Assembly: GCA_964368495.1 (NCBI GenBank)
Contig: CAYJAJ010000002.1
Span: 1-64,000 of the forward strand
DNA from: CALVGQ01 sp964368495
GTDB taxonomy: Bacteria > Bacillota_I > Bacilli_A > Erysipelotrichales > Erysipelotrichaceae
DNA: 64,000 bases
Direction: 5' to 3'
Part shown: piece by piece, positions 44,648 through 53,574 of the stretch
How the letters are laid out: every line of letters starts with the position of its first letter
How positions within the stretch are numbered: the stretch's first letter is position 1
The notes under the pieces: generated by a model
What the model was told of the DNA's origin: nothing
Databases searched by the model: none
The model's input: only the letters and a program-made list of their open reading frames with translations
Translations under genes and position numbers: made by a program

Positions 44648-46018
44648 ATGACTAATACAGTAGAAATCTATTTAAATGATTTGTGGGAAAAATTAATTAC
44701 ATTTCTTAGAAATTCTAACCAACCTGGATTAGATAATATTGTCATTGATACGTATTATAGCAATTCAAGGTTAGTGAGTTTAGATAATAATAAAGCTATC
44801 GTTGTTGTTGACAACGAAATATCGAAACAAGTTATAATTACAGAAATTAATTTAATAAGTCAAACTTTAAGTGAAATATTAAATGATACTATTACTTGCG
44901 AGATCCTAAATAAAAATGAATTTAGAAATGTTTCAGCAAGTAATGTTGTCGAAAATAATACTTTGGAAAGTTTACATCAAATCAAATTTAATCAAGATTT
45001 ATCATTTGAGAAGTTTGTTGTTGGGGGAAGCAATAAAGAAAGTCATGCAGCTTCATTAGCATGTGCTTATAATCCTGGAAAATTTTATACTCCATTATTT
45101 ATTTATGGAAATAGTGGACTTGGGAAAACGCATTTGTTAAATGCAATTGGAAATTTTATAAAAACAAATTATCCTGAAAAAGTAATTTATTACACATCAG
45201 GATCTGACTTCGTTGAAAGTGTTGTAACAAATATTCAAAAAAACACTATAGATCAATTCAAAAGAAATTTATATAATATTGATGTTTTATTAATGGATGA
45301 TATCCAATTTATTGCCGGTAAAGAAAAAAGTCATGAGATCTTTTTTAGTGTTTTTAACGAACTAGTTAATGACAGAAAGCAAATTTGCATTACAAGCGAC
45401 AAGCATCCTACTGAAATCAAAGGGTTAGAAGAGCGATTAATAAGCAGGTTTTCATCTGGTTTATCTGTTGGTTTAGATAGTCCTGAATTTGAAACAGCTG
45501 TTGCTATACTAAAATTAAAAATCAGTCATCAGATTGACGATTCAATTTCAATTGATGAAAATGTCTTATCTTATATAGCACAAAACTTTTCAAAGGATGT
45601 GCGATCATTAGAGGGTTGTATTAATAGATTATTATTTATGACTATTAACACTTCTGAGCAAGAGCATATTGATCTTCCATTAGCAATGAAGATATTTAAA
45701 GCTCAAGTAAAAAATACTTCTTCTAATGAAATAACTCCTTCTAAAATAAAAAAAGAAGTTGCTGATTACTATGGATTAACTAAGCAGCAACTAATTTCTA
45801 AAACTAGAACATCTAATATATCAAATGCTAGACATATCGCTATGTATTTATGTAGAAAATTTATTGATATGCCTTTTGTTAAAATTGGAGAAGAATTTGG
45901 TAAAAGAGACCATTCTACAGTAATGAATGCTTGTGATAAGGTTGAAAAGAAAATTAAAAAAGATATTCTGTATAAACAAGCTGTTACGGAAATTGAAGTT
46001 CTTTTAAAAGGAATTTAG
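44648..46018 (+). CDS. dnaA: Chromosomal replication initiator protein DnaA
   Basis: 456 aa. Domain I spans the first 80 or so residues. The AAA+ domain has Walker A YGNSGLGKTH near residue 158 and Walker B LLMDDIQFIAGKE. Domain IV carries the DnaA-box-reading signature GKRDHSTVMNACDKV. It binds the flanking boxes and opens the origin. AAGGAGGGG precedes the ATG. Upstream boxes near its promoter imply autoregulation. Confidence 0.98.
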   Translation: MTNTVEIYLNDLWEKLITFLRNSNQPGLDNIVIDTYYSNSRLVSLDNNKAIVVVDNEISKQVIITEINLISQTLSEILNDTITCEILNKNEFRNVSASNVVENNTLESLHQIKFNQDLSFEKFVVGGSNKESHAASLACAYNPGKFYTPLFIYGNSGLGKTHLLNAIGNFIKTNYPEKVIYYTSGSDFVESVVTNIQKNTIDQFKRNLYNIDVLLMDDIQFIAGKEKSHEIFFSVFNELVNDRKQICITSDKHPTEIKGLEERLISRFSSGLSVGLDSPEFETAVAILKLKISHQIDDSISIDENVLSYIAQNFSKDVRSLEGCINRLLFMTINTSEQEHIDLPLAMKIFKAQVKNTSSNEITPSKIKKEVADYYGLTKQQLISKTRTSNISNARHIAMYLCRKFIDMPFVKIGEEFGKRDHSTVMNACDKVEKKIKKDILYKQAVTEIEVLLKGI

Positions 46019-46111
46019 TTATCCCCAATTTTCCACTTTTTTTTAACAAGTAAAAATGTTAAAATTATACTGTAATATATATGTAATTAGTTATTTATCC
46101 ACTTTTCCACA
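46019..46111. other. oriC, downstream DnaA-box cluster
   Basis: The dnaA-dnaN gap has TTATCCACT (46095-46103) and TTTTCCACA (46103-46111), which share one base. Weaker matches are TTATCCCCA (46019-46027) and TTTTCCACT (46029-46037). AT-only sequence follows to the dnaN ribosome site and is a second candidate unwinding element. Confidence 0.72.
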
Positions 46112-46162
46112 CTCTTAGTAATAATAAACTAATTATTTAATAAAAATATAAGGAGGATTCAT

Positions 46163-47284
46163 ATGAATTTCAGTATATCAAAAAAAGTTTTCTATAATGC
46201 ATTACAAGTAGTTTCAAGATCTGTTTCAAGCAATTCACCTATTCCAGCACTTTCTGGTATAAAAATTGATGTTAATCAAGATTCTATTGTTTTAGTGGGG
46301 AGTGATGCAGAGATTTCTATTATGAAAACTTTAACTACAGAGGATGAAGATATTAATCTTAATATTAAAGAAACTGGTAGTATTGTTATTGAAAGTAAAT
46401 ATATTTTAGAAATTGTTAGAAAAATTGAAGTTGAGAATATAGATATACAAATTATTGATGGCTGTTTAACAAGAATTAGCGGGGGAACTTCAAAATTTGA
46501 GATTAATGGAATTAAAGGATCTGAATATCCAACTATTGATTTTTCTAGACCTAGTCAACAAATTAAAGTTGATGCTGATGTTTTACAAAAAATTGTGAAT
46601 CAAACTACATTTGCTACAAGTGATAAGGAGACAAGACAAATCCTTACAGGAGTTAATTTTAAATCCAATGGAAACATATTGGAATGTGTGGCAACAGATA
46701 GTTATAGATTAGCTAAAAAAATCGTTAATTTAGATGTAGAAAGTAATTTTAATATAACAATACCTTCAAAAAGCATGAATGATGTTGCTAAAATTATTGA
46801 GAAAGATAGTACAGTTTTATTGTGTGTATCTGACAAAAAGGCTCAATTTTGGATTGAAAATAATGTTATCCAAACTAGATTACTTGAAGGTAATTATCCA
46901 GATACAGGAAGATTAATTCCAAATGCTTTCGAAAACGAATTAACTGTGGATTCTAGAGATATATTAAATGCAATTGATCGTGCTTCATTTATTAAAAATG
47001 ATGGGATTTCTTTAATTAAGTTATCTTTGAGCACAAATAATGTTGTTATTTCTAGTAAGTCTCAAGAAATTGGTTCAAGTACTGAAAATTTATCACACTT
47101 TATTTATGAAGGAAATGACTTCCAAATTTCTTTTAGCGGTAAATATGTTTATGAGGCAATTAAAGTTTTAAATGCAACTAAAGTTAAAGTTTTATTTAGT
47201 GGAGAAATGAAACCTTTCATAATTAAAAATGAAAAAGATGATTCAATTATTCAGTTGGTTTTACCTGTAAGAACTTATAATTAG
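46163..47284 (+). CDS. dnaN: DNA polymerase III sliding clamp (beta subunit)
   Basis: 373 aa, the usual length. Three structurally repeated domains; recognisable sequence includes SNSPIPALSGIKIDV, ATDSYRLAKKI and the C-terminal IIQLVLPVRTYN. It forms the ring that tethers polymerase. AAGGAGGATTCAT precedes the ATG. Follows dnaA in the conserved dnaA-dnaN-yaaA-recF-gyrBA order and is ended by a hairpin. Confidence 0.97.
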   Translation: MNFSISKKVFYNALQVVSRSVSSNSPIPALSGIKIDVNQDSIVLVGSDAEISIMKTLTTEDEDINLNIKETGSIVIESKYILEIVRKIEVENIDIQIIDGCLTRISGGTSKFEINGIKGSEYPTIDFSRPSQQIKVDADVLQKIVNQTTFATSDKETRQILTGVNFKSNGNILECVATDSYRLAKKIVNLDVESNFNITIPSKSMNDVAKIIEKDSTVLLCVSDKKAQFWIENNVIQTRLLEGNYPDTGRLIPNAFENELTVDSRDILNAIDRASFIKNDGISLIKLSLSTNNVVISSKSQEIGSSTENLSHFIYEGNDFQISFSGKYVYEAIKVLNATKVKVLFSGEMKPFIIKNEKDDSIIQLVLPVRTYN

Positions 47285-47305
47285 AAATTTTATACTATAT
47301 TTATT

Positions 47306-47336
47306 AAAAGGTATTTATGTTTATAAATACCTTTTA
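47306..47336 (+). terminator. Hairpin after dnaN
   Basis: AAAAGGTATTTA and TAAATACCTTTT arms with a short loop; the following AAATTTT tract is a poor U-run, so termination may be partial. Confidence 0.6.
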
Positions 47337-47520
47337 AATTTTATATAAAAAATTGTTTTTTTTATTGGTTTATTTGATTTAATGTAATTTAATTTCGTTT
47401 TAAGCGAATTTTTTAATTATCAATATCCCAGTATTATTTGATTTTTTTAAATAAATATAACAAATTAAGGGCTATTTATGATATAATTAATTTGATTTAT
47501 TATATAGAATCGAGGTACAT

Positions 47521-47724
47521 ATGATAAAAATTGAAACTGAATTTATAACACTTGGTCAACTATTAAAATTAACTGATTGGATTTCCTCTGGTGGTGAAGC
47601 AAAAATAGCAGTTAAACAACTAAATATTTTTGTGAATGATGTTAAGGAAGATCGAAGAGGTAGAAAAATTTATAAAGGTGATGTTATAAAAATTGAAGAT
47701 AAAGTATATAAGATTTCTGTATGA
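47521..47724 (+). CDS. yaaA: S4-domain RNA-binding protein YaaA
   Basis: 67 aa. An S4-like domain: ITLGQLLKLTDWISSGGEAK, then NDVKEDRRGRKIYKGDVI. Found between dnaN and recF across Firmicutes and implicated in ribosome assembly. GAGGTACAT precedes the ATG. It overlaps recF by 4 nt (ATGA). Confidence 0.93.
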   Translation: MIKIETEFITLGQLLKLTDWISSGGEAKIAVKQLNIFVNDVKEDRRGRKIYKGDVIKIEDKVYKISV

Positions 47725-48818
47725 TTATTGAAAAAATAGAGTGTAAAAATTTTAGAAACCTCGAAAATTTATCTGTTTCCTTTAGTGATAAAATAAATGT
47801 CATTGTTGGAATGAATGGACAAGGGAAAACTAATTTATTAGAAAGTATTTATTATTTATCAACAACAAGATCTTTTAGAACAAGTAATGATAGTGATTTA
47901 ATTATGTATGATAGTAATATATCACGTATTGATTGTTTGATGGTTGATGATTATCATAAAAAATCACTTAGATGTCTTATACATGAAAATGGAAAAAGTT
48001 GTTTTATATCAAAAAATCCTATTTCTAAAACTAGTGAGTTTATTGGTAATTTAAATGCTGTTCTTTTTGTTCCTTCGGATGTAGATATTTTTAGCTCTTC
48101 TCCTAGAAATAGAAGAAAAATGATGGATATTGAAATTGGAAAAGTTGATAATTTATATAGTCTTTATTTAAATAAATATAACACTTTAATGAAAGATAGA
48201 AATTCTTTTTTTAAGTTAGGTAAAGATGATAATAATTTATTAGATATTTTAGAGCAACAGATGGTTGATTATCAAACTAAAATTATAACTAAAAGAATTG
48301 AATTTATTAAAATGATTAATGAAGAAATGAATAAGTATTATAAAATTATTTCTGAGGACAATGCAAATATATATTGTAAGTATAAAAGTATATCTGAAAA
48401 AATTAATTACTTAAATAAAGATGAATTTTTACAAGTATTAAAAGATAGTAGAGATAGAGATAGAATTCTTAAAAGTACTTCTTTAGGCATACATAGAGAT
48501 GATTTAGAGTTTATGATGAATGATAAATATTTAGATAGCATTGCATCTCAGGGTCAAAGAAGAATGGTTGTTTTATCCTTAAAGTTTGTATTTATTGAGT
48601 TTGTTTTATATAAGAAAAACAAATATCCAATATTGTTGTTAGATGATGTGTTAAGTGAATTAGATTTAAATAAAAAAAAGAATTTGTTTAGTGTTATTCC
48701 AAAAGAAGTTCAAACAATTCTTACGACTACAGATATTGATGAATTGATTAATGATATTAGATTAAATATTAATGTACTGAAAATAAGTGAAGGAAAATTA
48801 ATAACACAGGAGGATTAA
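47721..48818 (+). CDS. recF: DNA replication and repair protein RecF
   Basis: 365 aa SMC-like ATPase that helps load RecA at gaps. Walker A GMNGQGKTN is near residue 30; the signature region is around SQGQRRMVVLSLKF and Walker B is ILLLDDVLSELD. Overlaps yaaA by 4 nt and ends 2 nt before the gyrB start codon, so all are coupled. Bacillus remB (yaaB) is absent between recF and gyrB. Confidence 0.97.
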   Translation: MIIEKIECKNFRNLENLSVSFSDKINVIVGMNGQGKTNLLESIYYLSTTRSFRTSNDSDLIMYDSNISRIDCLMVDDYHKKSLRCLIHENGKSCFISKNPISKTSEFIGNLNAVLFVPSDVDIFSSSPRNRRKMMDIEIGKVDNLYSLYLNKYNTLMKDRNSFFKLGKDDNNLLDILEQQMVDYQTKIITKRIEFIKMINEEMNKYYKIISEDNANIYCKYKSISEKINYLNKDEFLQVLKDSRDRDRILKSTSLGIHRDDLEFMMNDKYLDSIASQGQRRMVVLSLKFVFIEFVLYKKNKYPILLLDDVLSELDLNKKKNLFSVIPKEVQTILTTTDIDELINDIRLNINVLKISEGKLITQED

Positions 48819-48820
48819 TT

Positions 48821-50746
48821 ATGAATAACGAAATGAATTATTCTTATACAGCAGATGATATACAAGTTTTAGAAGGTCTTGAAGCAGTTAGAAAAAGACC
48901 AGGTATGTATATTGGTTCAACTTCTGAAAAGGGGTTGCATCATTTGGTATGGGAGATTGTTGATAACGGTATTGATGAGGCTTTAGCAGGTTATGCTAAT
49001 CAAATTACTGTTACAGTGGATCAAGATAATATTGTGACTGTTGAAGATAACGGACGCGGAATGCCTGTAGGTATTCATGAAAAAACAGGAATATCTACGG
49101 TTGAAACTATTTTTACTGTGCTTCATGCAGGTGGTAAATTTGGCGGTGGTGCTTATAAAGTATCTGGTGGTCTTCATGGTGTAGGTGCTTCTGTAGTTAA
49201 TGCATTAAGTGAATTTTTAGAAGTTACTATTTATAAAGATAGTAAAGTTTATTTTATGCGTTTTGAAAATGGTGGAAATGCAGTATCACCTTTGAAAGAA
49301 ATCGGTGAATGCGATGAAAATAAACATGGTTCTATTGTTAGATTCAAAGCTGATAAATTAATTTTTACAGAAACTACTTCATATAATCATGAAACTTTGC
49401 GTGATAGAATAAGACAAATTGCATTTTTAAATAAAGGAATAAAATTAGTTTTTATTGATGAAAGAGATAGTGCAAAAGAAAAAGAGCAAATTTTCTTATA
49501 TAATGGAGGACTTAAAGAATATGTAAGCTATTTAAATAAGAGTAAGCAAACAATTCATGATGAAATTGTTTATTGTGAAGGTTCTGAAGATGGAATTGAA
49601 GTTGAAATAGCTATGCAATACAATGAAGGTTATATTTCAAACATTTACTCTTTTTGTAATAACATTCATACACATGAAGGTGGTTATCATGAAGATGGGT
49701 TTAAACTTGCACTAAATAGAATTATTAATAATTATGCAAAAGATAATAATTTTTTAAAGAAAGATGAAGAAAATTTACAGGGTGATGATGTAAGAGAAGG
49801 TTTAACTGCAATTATCTCTGTAAAACATCCTGATCCTCAATACGAAGGACAAACAAAGACTAAATTAGGTAATAGTGAAGTTAGAAAAATAGTTTCTAAC
49901 GTTTTCGGTAGTCAATTAGAGAGATTCTTAATGGAAAATCCTAATCAATCAAAAATAATTATTGAAAAATCACTTGTTGCATCTAAGGCAAGACTTGCTG
50001 CAAAAAAAGCACGTGAGCTTACAAGAAGAAAGGGTGCGTTAGAAATTTCTAGTTTACCTGGGAAGTTAGCTGATTGTTCGAGTAAAGATGCAAGCATTTC
50101 TGAAATATATATTGTCGAAGGGGATTCAGCTGGTGGAAGTGCAAAGCAAGGAAGAGAAAGTAAATTCCAAGCTATTCTTCCTTTAAGAGGTAAAATCTTA
50201 AATGTTGAAAAAGCAAGATTACACCGCATATTTGATAATGCAGAAATCCGTTCAATGATTACAGCATTTGGATGTGGCGTGGGTAATGAAATTGATACGT
50301 CTAAATTAAGATATCATAAAATAGTAATTATGACTGATGCGGATGTTGACGGTGCGCATATAAGAACATTGTTGTTGACTTTTTTCTATCGTTATTTGAA
50401 ACCTGTTGTTGATGAAGGTTATATTTATATCGCTCAACCACCACTATATAAAGTTCAAAGAGGAAATAGTGTAAGGTATGCATATTCAGATAAAGAATTA
50501 GAAGCAATTCGTGAAGAGTTGGGAGATAGATTAAATATTCAACGTTACAAAGGTTTAGGGGAGATGAATCCTGATCAACTTTGGGAAACAACTATGGATC
50601 CTGAAGTAAGAACACTTATTCAAGTTACTGTTGACGATGCTATTGAAGCAGATACAGCTTTTAGTATGTTAATGGGTGATGAAGTTGAACCAAGGCGTAA
50701 ATTTATTGTTGAAAATGCACAATTCGTAAAGAATTTAGATATTTAA
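48821..50746 (+). CDS. gyrB: DNA gyrase subunit B
   Basis: 641 aa ATPase subunit. The GHKL domain opens with LEAVRKRPGMYIGSTSEKGL and EIVDNGIDEALAG. The TOPRIM region contains VEGDSAGGSAKQGR, PLRGKILNVEKA and MTDADVDGAHIRTLLLTFF. It powers negative supercoiling with GyrA. AGGAGGATTAATT precedes the start. gyrA follows 12 bp later. Confidence 0.98.
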   Translation: MNNEMNYSYTADDIQVLEGLEAVRKRPGMYIGSTSEKGLHHLVWEIVDNGIDEALAGYANQITVTVDQDNIVTVEDNGRGMPVGIHEKTGISTVETIFTVLHAGGKFGGGAYKVSGGLHGVGASVVNALSEFLEVTIYKDSKVYFMRFENGGNAVSPLKEIGECDENKHGSIVRFKADKLIFTETTSYNHETLRDRIRQIAFLNKGIKLVFIDERDSAKEKEQIFLYNGGLKEYVSYLNKSKQTIHDEIVYCEGSEDGIEVEIAMQYNEGYISNIYSFCNNIHTHEGGYHEDGFKLALNRIINNYAKDNNFLKKDEENLQGDDVREGLTAIISVKHPDPQYEGQTKTKLGNSEVRKIVSNVFGSQLERFLMENPNQSKIIIEKSLVASKARLAAKKARELTRRKGALEISSLPGKLADCSSKDASISEIYIVEGDSAGGSAKQGRESKFQAILPLRGKILNVEKARLHRIFDNAEIRSMITAFGCGVGNEIDTSKLRYHKIVIMTDADVDGAHIRTLLLTFFYRYLKPVVDEGYIYIAQPPLYKVQRGNSVRYAYSDKELEAIREELGDRLNIQRYKGLGEMNPDQLWETTMDPEVRTLIQVTVDDAIEADTAFSMLMGDEVEPRRKFIVENAQFVKNLDI

Positions 50747-50758
50747 GGAGATTATGAT

Positions 50759-53248
50759 ATGTCAGAAAATCACAATCACGGTAAGATAAAACAAACAAAT
50801 ATTTCTAATGAAATTAGAACTTCTTTTCTTGATTATTCAATGTCTGTAATAGTTGCAAGAGCATTACCAGATGTAAAAGACGGGCTAAAACCTGTACATC
50901 GTAGAATTTTACACGCTATGAATGATTTAGGAATTGTCGCAGATAAACCACACAAAAAATCTGCTCGTATTGTCGGGGATGTTATTGGTAAGTATCATCC
51001 TCATGGAGATACAGCTGTTTATGATGCAATGGTTCGTATGGCTCAAGAATTCAGTTATCGTTATCCATTGGTTGATGGGCATGGTAATTTTGGTTCTATT
51101 GATGGTGATGGCGCAGCCGCAATGCGTTATACTGAAGCAAAAATGGCAAAGATTTCTATGGAATTAGTTAGAGATATCCAAAAAGAAACAGTTGATTGGA
51201 TGGATAACTATGATGGCGAGGAAAAGGAACCAGTTGTAATGCCTGCTCGGTTTCCAAACTTGTTATTAAATGGGACGACAGGAATTGCTGTTGGGATGGC
51301 AACAAATGTACCACCTCATAACTTAGGGGAGACGATTGATGCCACAATTGCAGTTATGGAAAATCCAGATATTACTGTAATTGAATTGATGGATAATTAC
51401 ATTCACGGACCAGATTTACCTACAGGTGCACTTATTTTAGGCAGAACAGGTATAAGACAAGCGTATGAAACCGGAAGAGGGTCCATTGTTATTCGTTCAC
51501 GCGCTGAGATTAGTGAAATGGATAATGGAAAGAAAAAAATCATTGTAACTGAAATTCCATATCAAGTTAATAAATCTATTTTGGTTGAAAAGATCGCTAG
51601 TTTAGTTAGAGACAAGCTGATAGACGGTATTACTGATTTAAGAGATGAATCAAATAGAAATGGTATAAAAATTGTAATTGAATTAAGAAGAGATGTTCAA
51701 GCTGATATAGTTTTAAATCAACTATATAGAATGACTTCAATGCAAACTACTTTTGGAGTAAATACAATTGTTTTGGTTAATAATGTTCCTCGGCAGTTGG
51801 GACTTAAAGATGTTTTGAATTATTATATCGAACATCAAGTGGATGTTATTACAAGAAAAACAAGATATGATTTAAGAAAAGCAGAAGAGCGTGTCCATAT
51901 ATTGGCAGGTTTGAAAATTGCTTTAGATAATTTAGATGAGATTATATCGTTACTTCGTAGTTCAAAAGATCCTGCTACCGCATTAAGTGAATTGATGAAT
52001 CAATTTGGGTTATCTGAAATTCAAGCAAAAGCTATCTTGGATATGCAGTTTAGAAGATTAACGGGGCTTGAAAGGCAAAAAATTGAAGATGAGTACGATA
52101 ATTTAATGTTAGTGATTGCTGATTATCAAGATATATTATCAAATCATAGTCGCGTTTTAGAAATTATTAAATCTGATTTGTTGGAGATTAAGGAGAGATT
52201 TAATGATGAAAGACGCACTGAAATTACTGAAGGTGATATCGATATAGAAGATGAAGATTTAATTCCGGTTGAAGATATCGTTATTACTATGACTACAAAT
52301 GGTTATATTAAACGAATAACAGCTGATACTTATAAGACACAAAATCGTGGTGGAAAAGGCGTTAAAGGGATGTCTGTTAATGATGATGATATTATTGAAC
52401 AATTTTTATCTCTGAGTACACATGATGATTTGTTGCTGTTTACAAATTTTGGAAAAGTATATCGAATTCGCGGTTATCGTGTTCCTTTGGCTTCTAGAGT
52501 TTCTAAAGGGATCCCAGTTGTTAATTTATTGAATCTTTCTAAAGATGAAAAAATAAAGGCAATGGTTGCTGTTAAGCGTGATGAGGATAAGGAAGATGGA
52601 TATTTCTTCTTCACTACTAAAGCAGGTATTGTTAAAAGAACGGCAGTAAATGAATTTTCAAGCATTAGACAAACAGGTAAAATTGCGATAACAATGAAAG
52701 AGAATGATGAATTGATTGCTGTTAAGAAAACTACTGGTGATGATCAAATTATTATCGCTGGGGCAAATGGAAAAGCAGTAAGGTTTAATGAACAAGACGT
52801 TCGTGTTATGGGAAGAAATGCGTCGGGTGTACGTGGATTTAATGTTGATGGTAGCTTTGCTATTGGGATGACAACGGATAAAGAGGGACAGTTTATTCTT
52901 GTAGTTACGGAAAAAGGGTACGGCAAGAAATCATTGTTAGAAGAATACAGATTAACCTCTCGTGGCGCTAAAGGCGTTAAAACAATTAACATTACAGATA
53001 AAAATGGTGGATTAGTGGCACTACGTGCTGTTAATGGGGATGAAGATTGTATGATTATGACTGATGACGGTATTGTAATACGAATTAATTTGGCTGGGGT
53101 ATCTGTATTTAAAAGAACTACTCAAGGTGTTAAGTTAATTACTCCTGCTGAAGGAAGTAAAGTTTCTACTGTAGCTATTGTTGAAAAACAAGAGGAAGTT
53201 GAATTATCAGATGATTTGGAAAATTCTTCTGATGGACATAGTGAATAA
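50759..53248 (+). CDS. gyrA: DNA gyrase subunit A
   Basis: 829 aa. The winged-helix region has HPHGDTAVYDAMVRMAQ and the catalytic Tyr124 in AAMRYTEA. At the quinolone-determining positions it has Thr85 (E. coli Ser83) and Asp89 (Asp87). The C-terminal beta-pinwheel carries the GyrA-box-like QNRGGKGVKG near residue 535. The acidic tail is short. AAGGAGATTATGAT precedes the ATG. A strong terminator follows. Confidence 0.98.
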   Translation: MSENHNHGKIKQTNISNEIRTSFLDYSMSVIVARALPDVKDGLKPVHRRILHAMNDLGIVADKPHKKSARIVGDVIGKYHPHGDTAVYDAMVRMAQEFSYRYPLVDGHGNFGSIDGDGAAAMRYTEAKMAKISMELVRDIQKETVDWMDNYDGEEKEPVVMPARFPNLLLNGTTGIAVGMATNVPPHNLGETIDATIAVMENPDITVIELMDNYIHGPDLPTGALILGRTGIRQAYETGRGSIVIRSRAEISEMDNGKKKIIVTEIPYQVNKSILVEKIASLVRDKLIDGITDLRDESNRNGIKIVIELRRDVQADIVLNQLYRMTSMQTTFGVNTIVLVNNVPRQLGLKDVLNYYIEHQVDVITRKTRYDLRKAEERVHILAGLKIALDNLDEIISLLRSSKDPATALSELMNQFGLSEIQAKAILDMQFRRLTGLERQKIEDEYDNLMLVIADYQDILSNHSRVLEIIKSDLLEIKERFNDERRTEITEGDIDIEDEDLIPVEDIVITMTTNGYIKRITADTYKTQNRGGKGVKGMSVNDDDIIEQFLSLSTHDDLLLFTNFGKVYRIRGYRVPLASRVSKGIPVVNLLNLSKDEKIKAMVAVKRDEDKEDGYFFFTTKAGIVKRTAVNEFSSIRQTGKIAITMKENDELIAVKKTTGDDQIIIAGANGKAVRFNEQDVRVMGRNASGVRGFNVDGSFAIGMTTDKEGQFILVVTEKGYGKKSLLEEYRLTSRGAKGVKTINITDKNGGLVALRAVNGDEDCMIMTDDGIVIRINLAGVSVFKRTTQGVKLITPAEGSKVSTVAIVEKQEEVELSDDLENSSDGHSE

Positions 53249-53261
53249 ATATATTTAATTA

Positions 53262-53301
53262 AGATAAACATAATCTTACAAGATTATGTTTATTTTATTT
53301 T
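53262..53301 (+). terminator. Terminator after gyrA
   Basis: ATAAACATAATCTT and AAGATTATGTTTAT make a perfect 14-bp stem with a two-base apex, followed by TTTATTTTG. Confidence 0.9.
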
Positions 53302-53308
53302 GTTGTAG

Positions 53309-53337
53309 TTGACTTTATTAGGACTGAATGATTAAAT
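53309..53337 (+). promoter_or_regulatory. Promoter for the T-box-serS transcript
   Basis: TTGACT (53309-53314) and TTAAAT (53332-53337), 17-bp spacing, immediately before the T-box leader. Confidence 0.55.
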
Positions 53338-53343
53338 AGTGAT

Positions 53344-53559
53344 ATAAATCGATGAAAAGAACTAGTAGTGGATAAACTTATTTTAAGAGATGTGATGGTT
53401 GGTGTGAATCACAACTAAGTTTTCATGAATCTATCTTGGAGTAGAAGTTAATACTTCTCGGTGACTACGTTATAGTTGAGAGTGTTAGTTGTTTCACGTG
53501 AAACAATTAAAAAAAGGGTGGCAACACGAGGAATCGTCCCTTATTAGGTTGCTTTTTTT
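53344..53559 (+). ncRNA. Serine T-box riboswitch
   Basis: Leader of serS with T-box landmarks: GATGAAAAGAACTAGTAG (stem I with AGTA), AGAGATG and GGTTGGTGTGAATCAC (distal loops), and GAA-TCT-A before TCTTGGAGTAG. The specifier is TCT (53430-53432), a Ser codon. AAGGGTGGCAACACGA with TCGTCCCTT forms the antiterminator whose TGGC bulge pairs with the GCCA end of tRNA-Ser. GCAAC...GTTGC plus seven T is the competing terminator. Uncharged tRNA-Ser should turn on serS. A parS palindrome lies inside it. Confidence 0.9.
53490..53505. other. parS: parS centromere site, within the serS leader
   Basis: TGTTTCACGTGAAACA is a perfect 16-bp palindrome identical to a canonical Spo0J/ParB site of Firmicutes; one extra symmetric pair extends it to 53489-53506. 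It should nucleate ParB loading for chromosome segregation. It lies about 9 kb from oriC and inside the transcribed T-box RNA, just before the antiterminator. Confidence 0.93.
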
Positions 53560-53574
53560 ATTGGAGGAAATAAA

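Noticed and set aside
46112..46162. DnaA-trio repeats for strand opening after the second box cluster
   Set aside because: TAG/TAA triplets are visible, but their orientation relative to the last box does not fit the Bacillus trio arrangement, so I call it only an AT-rich candidate.
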